From: Acidipila sp. EB88
GTDB taxonomy: Bacteria > Acidobacteriota > Terriglobia > Terriglobales > Acidobacteriaceae
Length of the DNA: 64,000 nucleotides
Assembly: GCF_003858395.1 (NCBI RefSeq)
Contig: NZ_QWEV01000005.1
Location: forward strand, 3,100,001-3,164,000
Direction of reading: 5' to 3'
The position numbers and the translations under genes were made by a program. This document shows positions 45,027-53,796 of the stretch, piece after piece. Under the pieces are notes generated by a model, which saw only the letters and a program-made list of their open reading frames with translations, was not told the DNA's origin and made no database searches. Position 1 is the stretch's first letter. Each line of letters opens with the position of its first letter.

Positions 45027-46223
45027 AGCCCCGCGCCGGGCGGTCCGAGCGGCAGAGGCGCTTTAGCGGCCACCATCATGTGGCCGCAGTTCCTCGCCTA
45101 CTCAGTCACCCTCGGCATCCCCATTGCCTCCGTGTATCAGATCAGGAAGCATCCAGAACAAGCATCCAGCGTAGCTGCAGCGGCCCTCCTGGTAAGTGCA
45201 CTCATGGGTAGCGTGGCCTCGATCATCGGGTTCCTTGTCATTCCGCACTCGCTTCATAGCTACTCTCCCGGGCTCATCCGCTTCGCGCAATGGGCAATGC
45301 TGATCTCTCCGTTGTCGCTGCTGGGGGTGACGCTCGCCACAATGGTGCAGTCCGCAGGCGCCTTCAGGTGGTATAACTTCTTCCGCGTCGCCCAGCCGCT
45401 CTCCATTGTTTGTGTGCTCTGTATAGGGTGGATAGCCCACGGGGTCACCGTGTCCTCGGCGGCGCTGACCTATCTTCTGGCGGGCATCCCGATCACCGTG
45501 TGGAATGGTGTCTGGGTCTATCGCCACTTTCGACCCCGCCTGAGTTCCGGCAGCATGGAGGTGATGCGCCCCTTGTTCAGCTACGGGCTGCGGGCGTGGG
45601 GCGCCGATCTGCTGGGAACTGTGGCAAACCAGGTAGATCGATTGCTCGTCGTCAGCATGCTTCCAGCGCACGCCATGGGGATGTATGTCGTATCCCAGAG
45701 TGTGGCCGGCTTGTTGAACGTTCTGCCGAGCGCGGTAAATACGATCCTCCTGCCGAGCGCCGCGGGACGGCCTCTGACCGAGGTAGCAGAGCTTACGGGC
45801 AGAGCTGTACGGGCCACATTGGCAGGGCTGCTGCTGATTGCAACGCCCCTGTTTTTCTTTGGCGGGGCATTGCTTGCCGTGGTGTACGGAAACAAATACG
45901 ACGGGGCCGCCGGGATCCTCCGGATCTTGCTGGGCGAGGCTATTCTTGACGGCGTGACGTCTGTGCTCGCACAGGCCTTCATGGCCAGGGGTCTGCCTGG
46001 GACGGTGACGCTTCTGGAGGGCTGTGGTCTCTTCACGGCTGTGCCGTTGATGTACTGGCTGATTCCGAGATACGGGTTGCAAGGTGCTGCATACGCGCTG
46101 CTGTTGGCGACCGCCTGTCGGTTCAGCTTTGTGATCGGCAGCTATCCACTTCGGCTGGGAATGAAAATACCCAGCATGATGCTTCGTGCAAGCGATGTGT
46201 CTGCTTTCAGGCGGGCCCGCTAG
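45027..46223 (+). pseudogene. 5'-truncated polysaccharide flippase (Wzx/MATE-like)
   Basis: From the ATG at 45078 there are 381 codons of a polytopic flippase. Homology-like sequence already starts upstream in the same frame (PSGRGALAATIMWPQFLAYS, the usual end of the first helical pair in this family), but the frame is closed by TGA at 45024-45026. No membrane-segment sequence for the missing first ~50 residues is found in any nearby frame, and the ATG has no ribosome-binding site. About ten membrane segments remain, including ADLLGTVANQVDRLLV and GLQGAAYALLLATACRFSFV. I read it as a truncated, probably inactive gene, though expression from 45078 is not excluded. Confidence 0.6.
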
Positions 46224-46424
46224 GTGACCGCATCATTTCACAGTAAGGGTGATCAGAGTTCTTTGAGAATCCTGCACGGGAGGTGCGGGGCGATCTCCGT
46301 GGTGCGAAAGGGCATCGTGCTTCTTGTGCCGCTCCCATCATGCCCTTCGATGGTTCAAGTATTCGCGATGCTGAAGATCCGCTTACCTGATCGAGGTTGA
46401 GCATAGGAAAACGGGTGCAGGTGC

Positions 46425-47386
46425 ATGTGGAATGAAAAAGAGCCGTACGTCTCCGTGGTGATTCCATGCTTTAACAACATGGCACGATCGGTGCGTGTCT
46501 GACGAGCCTGCACGTTCAAACGTACCCAAAGCACCTGTTTGAAGTGCTTCTGGTGGATAACAGATCGGGCGATGGTACCTGCCAGTACGTGCTCACTGCG
46601 TTTCCGTGGGCCCGACTTATCTGCTGTGCCCGAAGAGGATCCGGCCATGCGAGGAACGCAGGGGTCGAAGAGGCGATCGGTAGCCTCATCCTGAGCACGG
46701 ATGCGGACTGCGTTGTTGCGCCGGATTGGATTGAGCGGCTTGTCACGCTGTTTCAAACGCTTCCCGCGGATGTGGCGGCGGTTGGCGGAAGAATTTTGCC
46801 GATGTCGACCAAGACGGCTGTTGAGAGGTACGCGAAAAGCTGGGTACAACAACCCGATGCTTCGCGAGAAGATGCGCCTCGCTATGCTGCGACGCCGAAC
46901 GCCGCGTTCCGGTCATCTTGTTTAAAGAGCGTTGGAGCGTATGACGGAACGCTGGGGTTTGACGACGCGGACCTTGGTATACGGCTTGGCGCTGCCGGGT
47001 TCCAGATCCGGTACACAGACGCTGCTACCGTCTATCATCGGAACCCGATAGGCATAGTCGAGCTCTATCGGCACAAGGTAAAGTATGGCAAACACAACTT
47101 TGACCTGTCTCGAAAGCATCCCGCTCTCCTGGGATGGCCGACAGGGGGGAAAGTATTGCGGGCGCTTTTGAAAGCCACAATACGCCGCGTCCTCGGAGAC
47201 ATATGCGTAAAGCAGCCCCTCGCACTTGTTTCGCGCTTGGAGGGAGGTACAAGGATGTGGCCCTTGATCGATGCCGTAATCGCAATCTCCAGTTATCGGG
47301 GCTTCAGCAAAGCGGCAAGCCTGGCACGTGCTGCCAAGTGTCTAGCTCAAGCCAAGCCGGGCGGCCAGCGAACCGGAAACAAGTAG
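46425..47386 (+). pseudogene. Frameshifted family 2 glycosyltransferase
   Basis: The gene opens at 46425 (MWNEKEPYVSVVIPCFNN), a standard GT2 start, but meets TGA at 46500-46502. The homology continues in another frame from about 46496 (CLTSLHVQTYPKHLFEVLLVDN) through the DxD region (LILSTDADCVVAPDW) and GYD-like GFDDADLGIRLGAAGF to the stop at 47386. One missing base near 46495 would join both parts into a normal ~320-aa enzyme. No homopolymer is present at the break. It follows the truncated flippase, so decay of an exopolysaccharide patch is likely; sequencing error is the alternative. Confidence 0.7.
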
Positions 47387-48009
47387 AGAAGCTCTTGGCC
47401 TTCCGTCCGTGGCGAAGAGGTGTGAGCGTCGCCTTCCCGCGTGGGATTGGGAGCACAGCCCTTTGAGCACGGGCGAAAGCAGCTCGCGTTGTCGAAGTGC
47501 CTGTCAGCATGACGAGCGAAATGCGTCCCTCGGGGATCTTGCCTTGGGCTTCACAGACATCACTGCTTGAACGGCCGCGGGTCACGGTGTACGTTGCGCG
47601 GCTTGCCGTCTTGGCGAGCGCGGCTACACGCATCGTCTCAGCTGCGCCAGACGGCAACAACGACTTTCCACCGGAGTGGATTCAGAGCGGATCAGCGTTA
47701 GAGCGGAACGTGCCACACCATTCTGTTGGTGCGAGCGGAACTTGCATGTATGATCCAGACATTGTGACGAGCTCGTACCCAATGACGGCCGCTTTCCCAA
47801 AGCAGATGCCTTGTTGTCGCGTCACTTCCCTGTGTTGTTGTTAATGTCCCGGTAACAACGCGGAGCTTCCAACTGTCACTTTCGCAGGAAAGTCCCGGCA
47901 GGCATGGAAGTCGATGTCTTCTGAATCCAGGCAAACCAGAGTTGTCCCTTCAACTGAAGGCAATATAGCGCAGGCACTCACCTCCGTGTGCTGTCTGGCT
48001 GAGGACTCG
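47387..48009. other. Non-coding stretch upstream of the M14 peptidase gene
   Basis: About 620 bp with no recognisable gene; open frames on both strands have no ribosome-binding site and no familiar motif. It holds an inverted repeat GTTGTTA (47837-47843) and TAACAAC (47853-47859) separated by 9 bases, about 150 bp before the peptidase start, which could be a regulator site. Confidence 0.4.
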
Positions 48010-50631
48010 ATGAAGCTATTCACCATCATTCTTACGCTGATCCTGCCGATTGCTGCTGCCTCTGCTCCCGCCCAGCAAGCCGTTACTTCGCCTGAGCAAG
48101 CCTTCGGCTTCAAGCCCGGAACCGATCGCAAGCTGGCTGACTGGACGCAGCTCACTGCATACTTCAAAACTCTCGGCACGCAGTCTGACCGCATCCGTTA
48201 TGAGGAAGTCGGCAAGACGACAGAAGGAAGACCCTTCATCGCGGTGACGATCTCCTCTGCGGAGAACATCGCGCACCTGGACGAGTACCGGAAAATCCAG
48301 GCACAACTTGCAGATCCGCGGGTGACCACCGAGGAGCAGGCAAAAGCCCTCATCGCACGCGGTAAGACCGTACTGGTCGTGACGTGCAACGTGCACTCCA
48401 CAGAGATCGCCAGCTCCCAAAGTGCCACCGAGTTCGCGTATCGCCTCTCGACCGGAAACACGCCCGAAATCGAGAACATTCTTAACAACGTCATCATCGT
48501 GCTGGTTCCTTCGCTCAACCCTGATGGGCAGCAACTGGTGGTGGACTGGTACAAGAAGTACCTCGGCACACCCTATGAGGGCACGAGCCCCGTGACCTTG
48601 TGGGCCCACTACACAGGCCACGATGACAATCGCGACTGGAGCTCGTTCACTCAGGTAGAAACGCGCTTGGCGGTTGAAAAGATCATCAATCCTTGGCATC
48701 CACAGATTCTGTACGACCTGCACCAGATGGGTTCAAACGGACCGCGTATCTATCTGCCCCCTTGGGTTGACCCGATCGACCCGAACGTCGATCCGCTGCT
48801 GGTTTCTTCAATGAATGCACTCGGAACCAACACGGCTCTCGAAATAGCGCAAACCGGTAAGCAGGGCGTCCTGGTGCACGGCGTCTACGACTTCTGGTCG
48901 CCGCTTCGCGATTACATCGCGTTGCACAACGGCCTGCGTGTGCTGACCGAGTCCGCGAGCGTCAACATTGCGTCGCCGATTGACATACCCTTCGACAAGC
49001 TGGATCGTGGAATCGGCTACGACGCCAAGGTCGCGGCATGGAACTTTCCCGACCCGTGGAAGGGCGGCCACTGGACTTTGGGTGACATCGTGGCCTACCA
49101 GCAGGACGCGTTCTTTTCGATTGCCGCCAATGCGGCCACCTATCGTGAGCGCTACCTTCGAAATTTCTACACTATCGGCGAGCACGCGGTGCACCCCAAG
49201 TCGGGTCCGTACGCCTATGTCATCCCCGCCAACCAGGCAGATTCGGCAAACACCGCCCGGCTGGTCAACACCCTCCTGATCGGCGCCAACGAGGTCGAGC
49301 AGGCAAGCGATGACTTCGAAGCAGACGGCAGACAATACAAGCGCGGAAGTTACGTGGTGCGCCTGGCGCAGCCCTATGGAGCGTTCGCCAAGTCTGTGCT
49401 CGAGGTCCAGAAGTATCCCAACATCCCCGAATACCCGGGCGGCCCTCTGCAGCGCCCCTACGATGTCACAGCGCAAACTCTGCCGCTTCTGTTCGGGATC
49501 AAGGCTGTTGCGGTAGAGCATGCATTCAACGTGGCAGCAATGCCTGTCACGCATGCGACGCCGGGACAGGGCACGTTTCAGGCAGACGAGCGCGCCGCGG
49601 GCTACGCCATGCGGGACAAAAGCAACAGTAGCCTGTACGCACTGCTCGCCCTGCTGAAGCAGGGTGTGCGTGCGTACCGGATAGCAGGCGCCGGGATCGA
49701 GGCCGACACGATCTACATCCCGCAGCAGAGTGGCATTAGCGCACGGCTTGCCACGATCGCCAGCAACCTCCCGGTCGAGATACACGCGCTTCCGGCAGCG
49801 CCGGAAGGTCCCGCATTCGAAGTGCGACTTCCGCGCATCGCGCTGTATCAGAGCTGGGTGCCTTCCATGGATGAAGGCTGGACGCGCTGGATCTTCGACC
49901 AGAACAACATCCAGTACACCAGGGTCGTGGACGCCGACGTACGCCGGGGCGACCTACGCAGACGCTTCGACGTGGTGATCCTGCCCGACAGTTCTCCGCG
50001 CGCTGTCACCTCGGGGGCGCAGGAGTACGGCGGGGAAGGCATCGATGGTCCACAGACGCCACCCGAATTCAGAGGCGGTCTGGGCGAGGCTGGTCTCGCA
50101 AGTCTCAGGACATTTGCGACCGATGGCGGCACAATCGTTGCGCTCAATAAAGCGTCCGACGTTTACGCGAAAAAGGACAGCCCGGTAGCGGATGCGCTGG
50201 AAGGCGTCAAGAACACGGAGTTCTACATTCCCGGTTCTATCCTCGAGGTTTCGGTGGATACGTCGAACCCGCTTGCCTTCGGTTCTGCTCCCAGGGTTCC
50301 GGTCTTCTTTGAGCAAAGCCCCAGTTTCAAGGTCACGGGAGATGCCGTGTCGGTTGCCTCCTACACGAGCGACAAGCCGTTGTTGAGCGGGTGGATTCTG
50401 GGCGGCCAGTATCTGAGGGGAACCTCGGCCCTTGCGGAAGAGCCAATAGGCAAGGGCCGCGTCATCCTGTTCGGATTTCGCCCCCAGTATCGCGCACAGT
50501 CTGAGGTCACCTACCGCTTCTTCTTCAACGCGCTGCTTTACTCCGCGTCCCGGCAGGTATCGCTTGACGGCGCGTCTGCCGGGTCGAGCAAGCAGAAGGC
50601 AAAAGCTTCGCACCAGGAGGAGGCTCCATGA
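48010..50631 (+). CDS. Exported M14-family zinc carboxypeptidase-like protein
   Basis: An 873-aa exported metallopeptidase. The ATG at 48010 has GAGGA 5 bases upstream and a signal peptide (KLFTIILTLILPIAAASAPAQ). The M14 zinc site is His129-x-x-Glu132 (NVHSTEIASSQ) with third ligand His238 (ILYDLHQMG); NPDGQQLVVDWYKK and HDDNRDWSSFTQ also match. The C-terminal half includes a class I amidotransferase-like beta/alpha domain (IALYQSWVPSMDEGWTRWIFDQ, VVILPDSSP). It precedes a TBDR (151 bp) and an S9 peptidase, so it probably trims peptides for uptake. Confidence 0.9.
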   Translation: MKLFTIILTLILPIAAASAPAQQAVTSPEQAFGFKPGTDRKLADWTQLTAYFKTLGTQSDRIRYEEVGKTTEGRPFIAVTISSAENIAHLDEYRKIQAQLADPRVTTEEQAKALIARGKTVLVVTCNVHSTEIASSQSATEFAYRLSTGNTPEIENILNNVIIVLVPSLNPDGQQLVVDWYKKYLGTPYEGTSPVTLWAHYTGHDDNRDWSSFTQVETRLAVEKIINPWHPQILYDLHQMGSNGPRIYLPPWVDPIDPNVDPLLVSSMNALGTNTALEIAQTGKQGVLVHGVYDFWSPLRDYIALHNGLRVLTESASVNIASPIDIPFDKLDRGIGYDAKVAAWNFPDPWKGGHWTLGDIVAYQQDAFFSIAANAATYRERYLRNFYTIGEHAVHPKSGPYAYVIPANQADSANTARLVNTLLIGANEVEQASDDFEADGRQYKRGSYVVRLAQPYGAFAKSVLEVQKYPNIPEYPGGPLQRPYDVTAQTLPLLFGIKAVAVEHAFNVAAMPVTHATPGQGTFQADERAAGYAMRDKSNSSLYALLALLKQGVRAYRIAGAGIEADTIYIPQQSGISARLATIASNLPVEIHALPAAPEGPAFEVRLPRIALYQSWVPSMDEGWTRWIFDQNNIQYTRVVDADVRRGDLRRRFDVVILPDSSPRAVTSGAQEYGGEGIDGPQTPPEFRGGLGEAGLASLRTFATDGGTIVALNKASDVYAKKDSPVADALEGVKNTEFYIPGSILEVSVDTSNPLAFGSAPRVPVFFEQSPSFKVTGDAVSVASYTSDKPLLSGWILGGQYLRGTSALAEEPIGKGRVILFGFRPQYRAQSEVTYRFFFNALLYSASRQVSLDGASAGSSKQKAKASHQEEAP

Positions 50632-50782
50632 GAAGCATGAGCGTCTTGCGGCACCATCGCTGTTGACCCCACCCCTCGTATTCAAAATCAGGTAAGACGG
50701 CGAGACAGCTTCCGTAGTTGTGCTCTCAGCGGCGGTGCGCCTAGATGCGCACTGGCCGACCCATGGACTCCAGGAGGTACGT

Positions 50783-53749
50783 GTGCGCAGCACCCCGAAA
50801 CATCCCTACTCACCCGAGCGAACCAGGCACTTCGGCGCGAAAGGGAAGGCACTTTCAGCACTGCTGCTGATCGCTGCCATCCCCACATTGCATAGCAGCA
50901 CAGGGGACGCTCAAACCTCGAACGGCACGATCCATGGCAAGGTAACGGACGCTTCCGGCGCAATCATCCCCAACGTAAGCATCATTGCGCGCAGCGCCAC
51001 GGTAGGTGGCACCTTTACTGCAATGAGCGACACGGAAGGCAACTTCCGCCTGAACGATCTGCCGCAAGGCACTGAGTACAGCCTGGAAGCAGTGGGCAGC
51101 GGCTTTGAGAAGTTCGTCCGTGTCGGTTTGATCGTGAGAGCCGGGCTCGACGTCACAGTGGACGTGCCGCTGGTAATTGGATCGCAGGCGCAGGCAGTGC
51201 AGGTGTCGGGCGACCCTCCATTGATTGACACACAGAACGCCGAACAGACAGTGAATCTCAGCGGAGAACTGCTACGCAATGTTCCCATCACCGGGCGGCA
51301 CGACTGGTCTGATTCGCTGCAAATCACTCCCGGCATCATCAGTGCTTCCAGTGATGCCGAGGGTGGACAGACATACTTCCTGCGCGGCTCCGAGAACGAG
51401 AACCATGCCACCCTGCTTGATGGCATGGACGTAGGCAGCTTCGAGCAGAACTGGCCCTCCAACACCATCAGCATCGCGAATGAATCGCTCGGCGATATCC
51501 AGATCAAGACGGGCGGCAATGATGCCTCCTCACCGGCTGCCATGGGGATGGTGATCAATCTCGCCAGCCCTTCCGGCAGCGATCTTTATCATGGCTCCGT
51601 ACTCTGGCTCACCGGTCCAGCAGGGCTGAACGGGAACAATGTGCCGAATGGAAATGCAGCCGCATCCGCGACCGAGCAACCAGATTTCGCGATTGGGGGC
51701 CCCATTGTGAAGCAGCGCGCCTGGTTCTTCGCCTCTGGCCGTTACATCCATCGGGATGATGGCATCAGCCAGACCAGCACGCAGGATGCGTTCCTGCGCG
51801 AGATCGCTCCAGGATTCCAGACGTTTGCGAACCAGTCACGCGGCTTTGTGTTTCTTGGCAATGCTTCGGTGCAATTGTCAGACAAGCACCGCCTCATGGG
51901 GCTGTTTCAGTTCGACAGCCGCAAGCAGGACGGCAACTATCAGTGGTACGCCACCAACATCGCGCATGGTCAGGATGGCGGCTCCGCGGTTGGTCTGCGT
52001 TTGCTTTCGCAGTGGACCTCGCGGCTCAGCACCCGCTTTCTCATCTCCTTTAACAACAAGGGTGTCAACACCAGCCTTGGCGCCATCGATGGCGTCGGCG
52101 GCAAGCCAGAGATCGATATCTACACCACCGATACTCTCTCCGGAGGAACGCTGGTCGGACAAGGCGCCTCGCTCGCCACGCTCAACAATCTCAACTCGGT
52201 AACGACCAATCCTGCAAGCAAGCCAACCATCACTGGAGACCTGGCGTACTCGATACCAAAGGGTCTTGGAACGCACGAGCTCGAGGCCGGCTACTATCTC
52301 GAACCGCACGAGCTGAGCAAGACCACGACGTTTTACGCCAACAACGGCTCACTGATCCAGGAGAACGCTGTACTGAACAACGCGGCGAATCCCGCTCAGG
52401 GCTACACCGTCTTCAACACGGAGTCCGTAAGTCAAAGCAGCCTGCTTACCAGCTACATTGGCGCAAACGATTACGCCTGGTACGTCCAGGATCGCTGGCA
52501 TCCTCTGCAACGGCTAGCTGTCACAGCAGGGTTGCGTCCGGACTGGATCTCGTCCCGGGACGAGATCGCAAAACAGACCATTCAGCACTCGTGGAACTGG
52601 GCTCCGCGCGTAGGCGCAACCTATGTGCTCACGAAGAACGAACGCAATGTCGTTCGTGCCAGCTGGACAAAGATTACTGACATCACAAACGCCAGCTATC
52701 TCGGGGCAAATGCCATCGGTGGAACCAACACGCCGACCACCACGAACACTTACTACAACCCGGATGGCTCTGTACTCAGCACCATCGTGACACCCGGAAC
52801 AAGCGCAAGCGCTTCGGGGCGCACCTTCGATCCCCACCGTCACCAGGGGTTTGTGGAAGAGTGGATCTTCGGCTATCGCGCCCAGCTCCCCGGCGCACTC
52901 ACCCTGGACGTCAGCTACATCGATCGCAACTACAAGGACCGGCCGGCTGCCTACGACACCAACCAGGTCTACACCAACACGGGCACAGGTACCGTGTGGA
53001 GTGGCCTGGTGAATCCAGCACTGAACAACACCTACTTCATCACAAACAACCGCTGGAACTACTTCGTGTACCAGGGATACGAGATCACCGTCAGCAAGCA
53101 GACTCGGGCCGTGCAGCTCTTCGGCACCTACACCTATTCGCCTGATCACATCGCCGGCACCTGGCAGCCGTATGATCCATCCGCCATCCTCGAACCCACC
53201 AAGTTCGCCGACAATGCCGGCATCGGTTCGGTGCGTGGTTATGTCACGAACGACTACACGGGAGACACCCGCGATCGCATGTGGCAGCGTAACCAATTCC
53301 GCTCCAGCGCAACCTACAAGGCCCCGTGGAACCTGCGCGTGTCGAGCACGCTCACAGCACAGTCCGGCACGCCTGGAGGTCCCGTCATTACAACGCTCAC
53401 CGCTCTGGGAACACCCTATGCCGGGCAGTTCGGTCCTGCCACACGGAGCATCGGCGGCCGCACTGTGTCCAACCCGCTTGCGACCGCGTACCGCTTCAAG
53501 TACGCAAATCGGGGCGAAGGGCAGATTTGGTGCCCGTGGCTTGTGCAGTGGAACGCCTTGGCTGGCCGTGAGTTTCGACTGACCGACCGGCAGTCTGTGG
53601 AAGCTGACGTCAACATCTACAACATCACGAACCAGGGCGCGGCGCAGCAGTTTGTCAATGGCAACAACGCCTCCTCCACAACCTTTGGCGCCTTGCAAAA
53701 CGTTCAGCTTCCACGTTCCGCACAGATCAGCGTGCGCTATCACTTCTAA
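50783..53749 (+). CDS. Oar-like TonB-dependent receptor of the peptidase module
   Basis: A 988-aa outer-membrane receptor. The GTG at 50783 is chosen because AGGAGG lies 5 bases upstream; earlier in-frame codons have no such site. A basic N-region and hydrophobic stretch (ALSALLLIAAIPTLHSS) are followed by GTIHGKVTDASGAIIPNVSIIAR (regulatory-like domain), a plug (FLRGSENENHATLLDGMDVGSFEQNW) and a barrel ending QISVRYHF. It lies between the M14 gene and the S9 gene (47 bp downstream), so peptides or peptide-linked compounds are the probable cargo. Confidence 0.92.
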   Translation: MRSTPKHPYSPERTRHFGAKGKALSALLLIAAIPTLHSSTGDAQTSNGTIHGKVTDASGAIIPNVSIIARSATVGGTFTAMSDTEGNFRLNDLPQGTEYSLEAVGSGFEKFVRVGLIVRAGLDVTVDVPLVIGSQAQAVQVSGDPPLIDTQNAEQTVNLSGELLRNVPITGRHDWSDSLQITPGIISASSDAEGGQTYFLRGSENENHATLLDGMDVGSFEQNWPSNTISIANESLGDIQIKTGGNDASSPAAMGMVINLASPSGSDLYHGSVLWLTGPAGLNGNNVPNGNAAASATEQPDFAIGGPIVKQRAWFFASGRYIHRDDGISQTSTQDAFLREIAPGFQTFANQSRGFVFLGNASVQLSDKHRLMGLFQFDSRKQDGNYQWYATNIAHGQDGGSAVGLRLLSQWTSRLSTRFLISFNNKGVNTSLGAIDGVGGKPEIDIYTTDTLSGGTLVGQGASLATLNNLNSVTTNPASKPTITGDLAYSIPKGLGTHELEAGYYLEPHELSKTTTFYANNGSLIQENAVLNNAANPAQGYTVFNTESVSQSSLLTSYIGANDYAWYVQDRWHPLQRLAVTAGLRPDWISSRDEIAKQTIQHSWNWAPRVGATYVLTKNERNVVRASWTKITDITNASYLGANAIGGTNTPTTTNTYYNPDGSVLSTIVTPGTSASASGRTFDPHRHQGFVEEWIFGYRAQLPGALTLDVSYIDRNYKDRPAAYDTNQVYTNTGTGTVWSGLVNPALNNTYFITNNRWNYFVYQGYEITVSKQTRAVQLFGTYTYSPDHIAGTWQPYDPSAILEPTKFADNAGIGSVRGYVTNDYTGDTRDRMWQRNQFRSSATYKAPWNLRVSSTLTAQSGTPGGPVITTLTALGTPYAGQFGPATRSIGGRTVSNPLATAYRFKYANRGEGQIWCPWLVQWNALAGREFRLTDRQSVEADVNIYNITNQGAAQQFVNGNNASSTTFGALQNVQLPRSAQISVRYHF

Positions 53750-53796
53750 AGCATGGCTTTGATCCGCCGCCAACCCTTCTCGATGAGGACACCCTG

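Noticed and set aside
44930..45211. Possible alternative-frame N-terminus of the flippase
   Set aside because: The 93-codon frame has no hydrophobic segments and no resemblance to the missing first membrane helices.
47497..47844. 115-codon plus-strand frame in the gap before the M14 gene
   Set aside because: No ribosome-binding site, no motif, and an overlapping minus-strand frame of similar length; likely chance.
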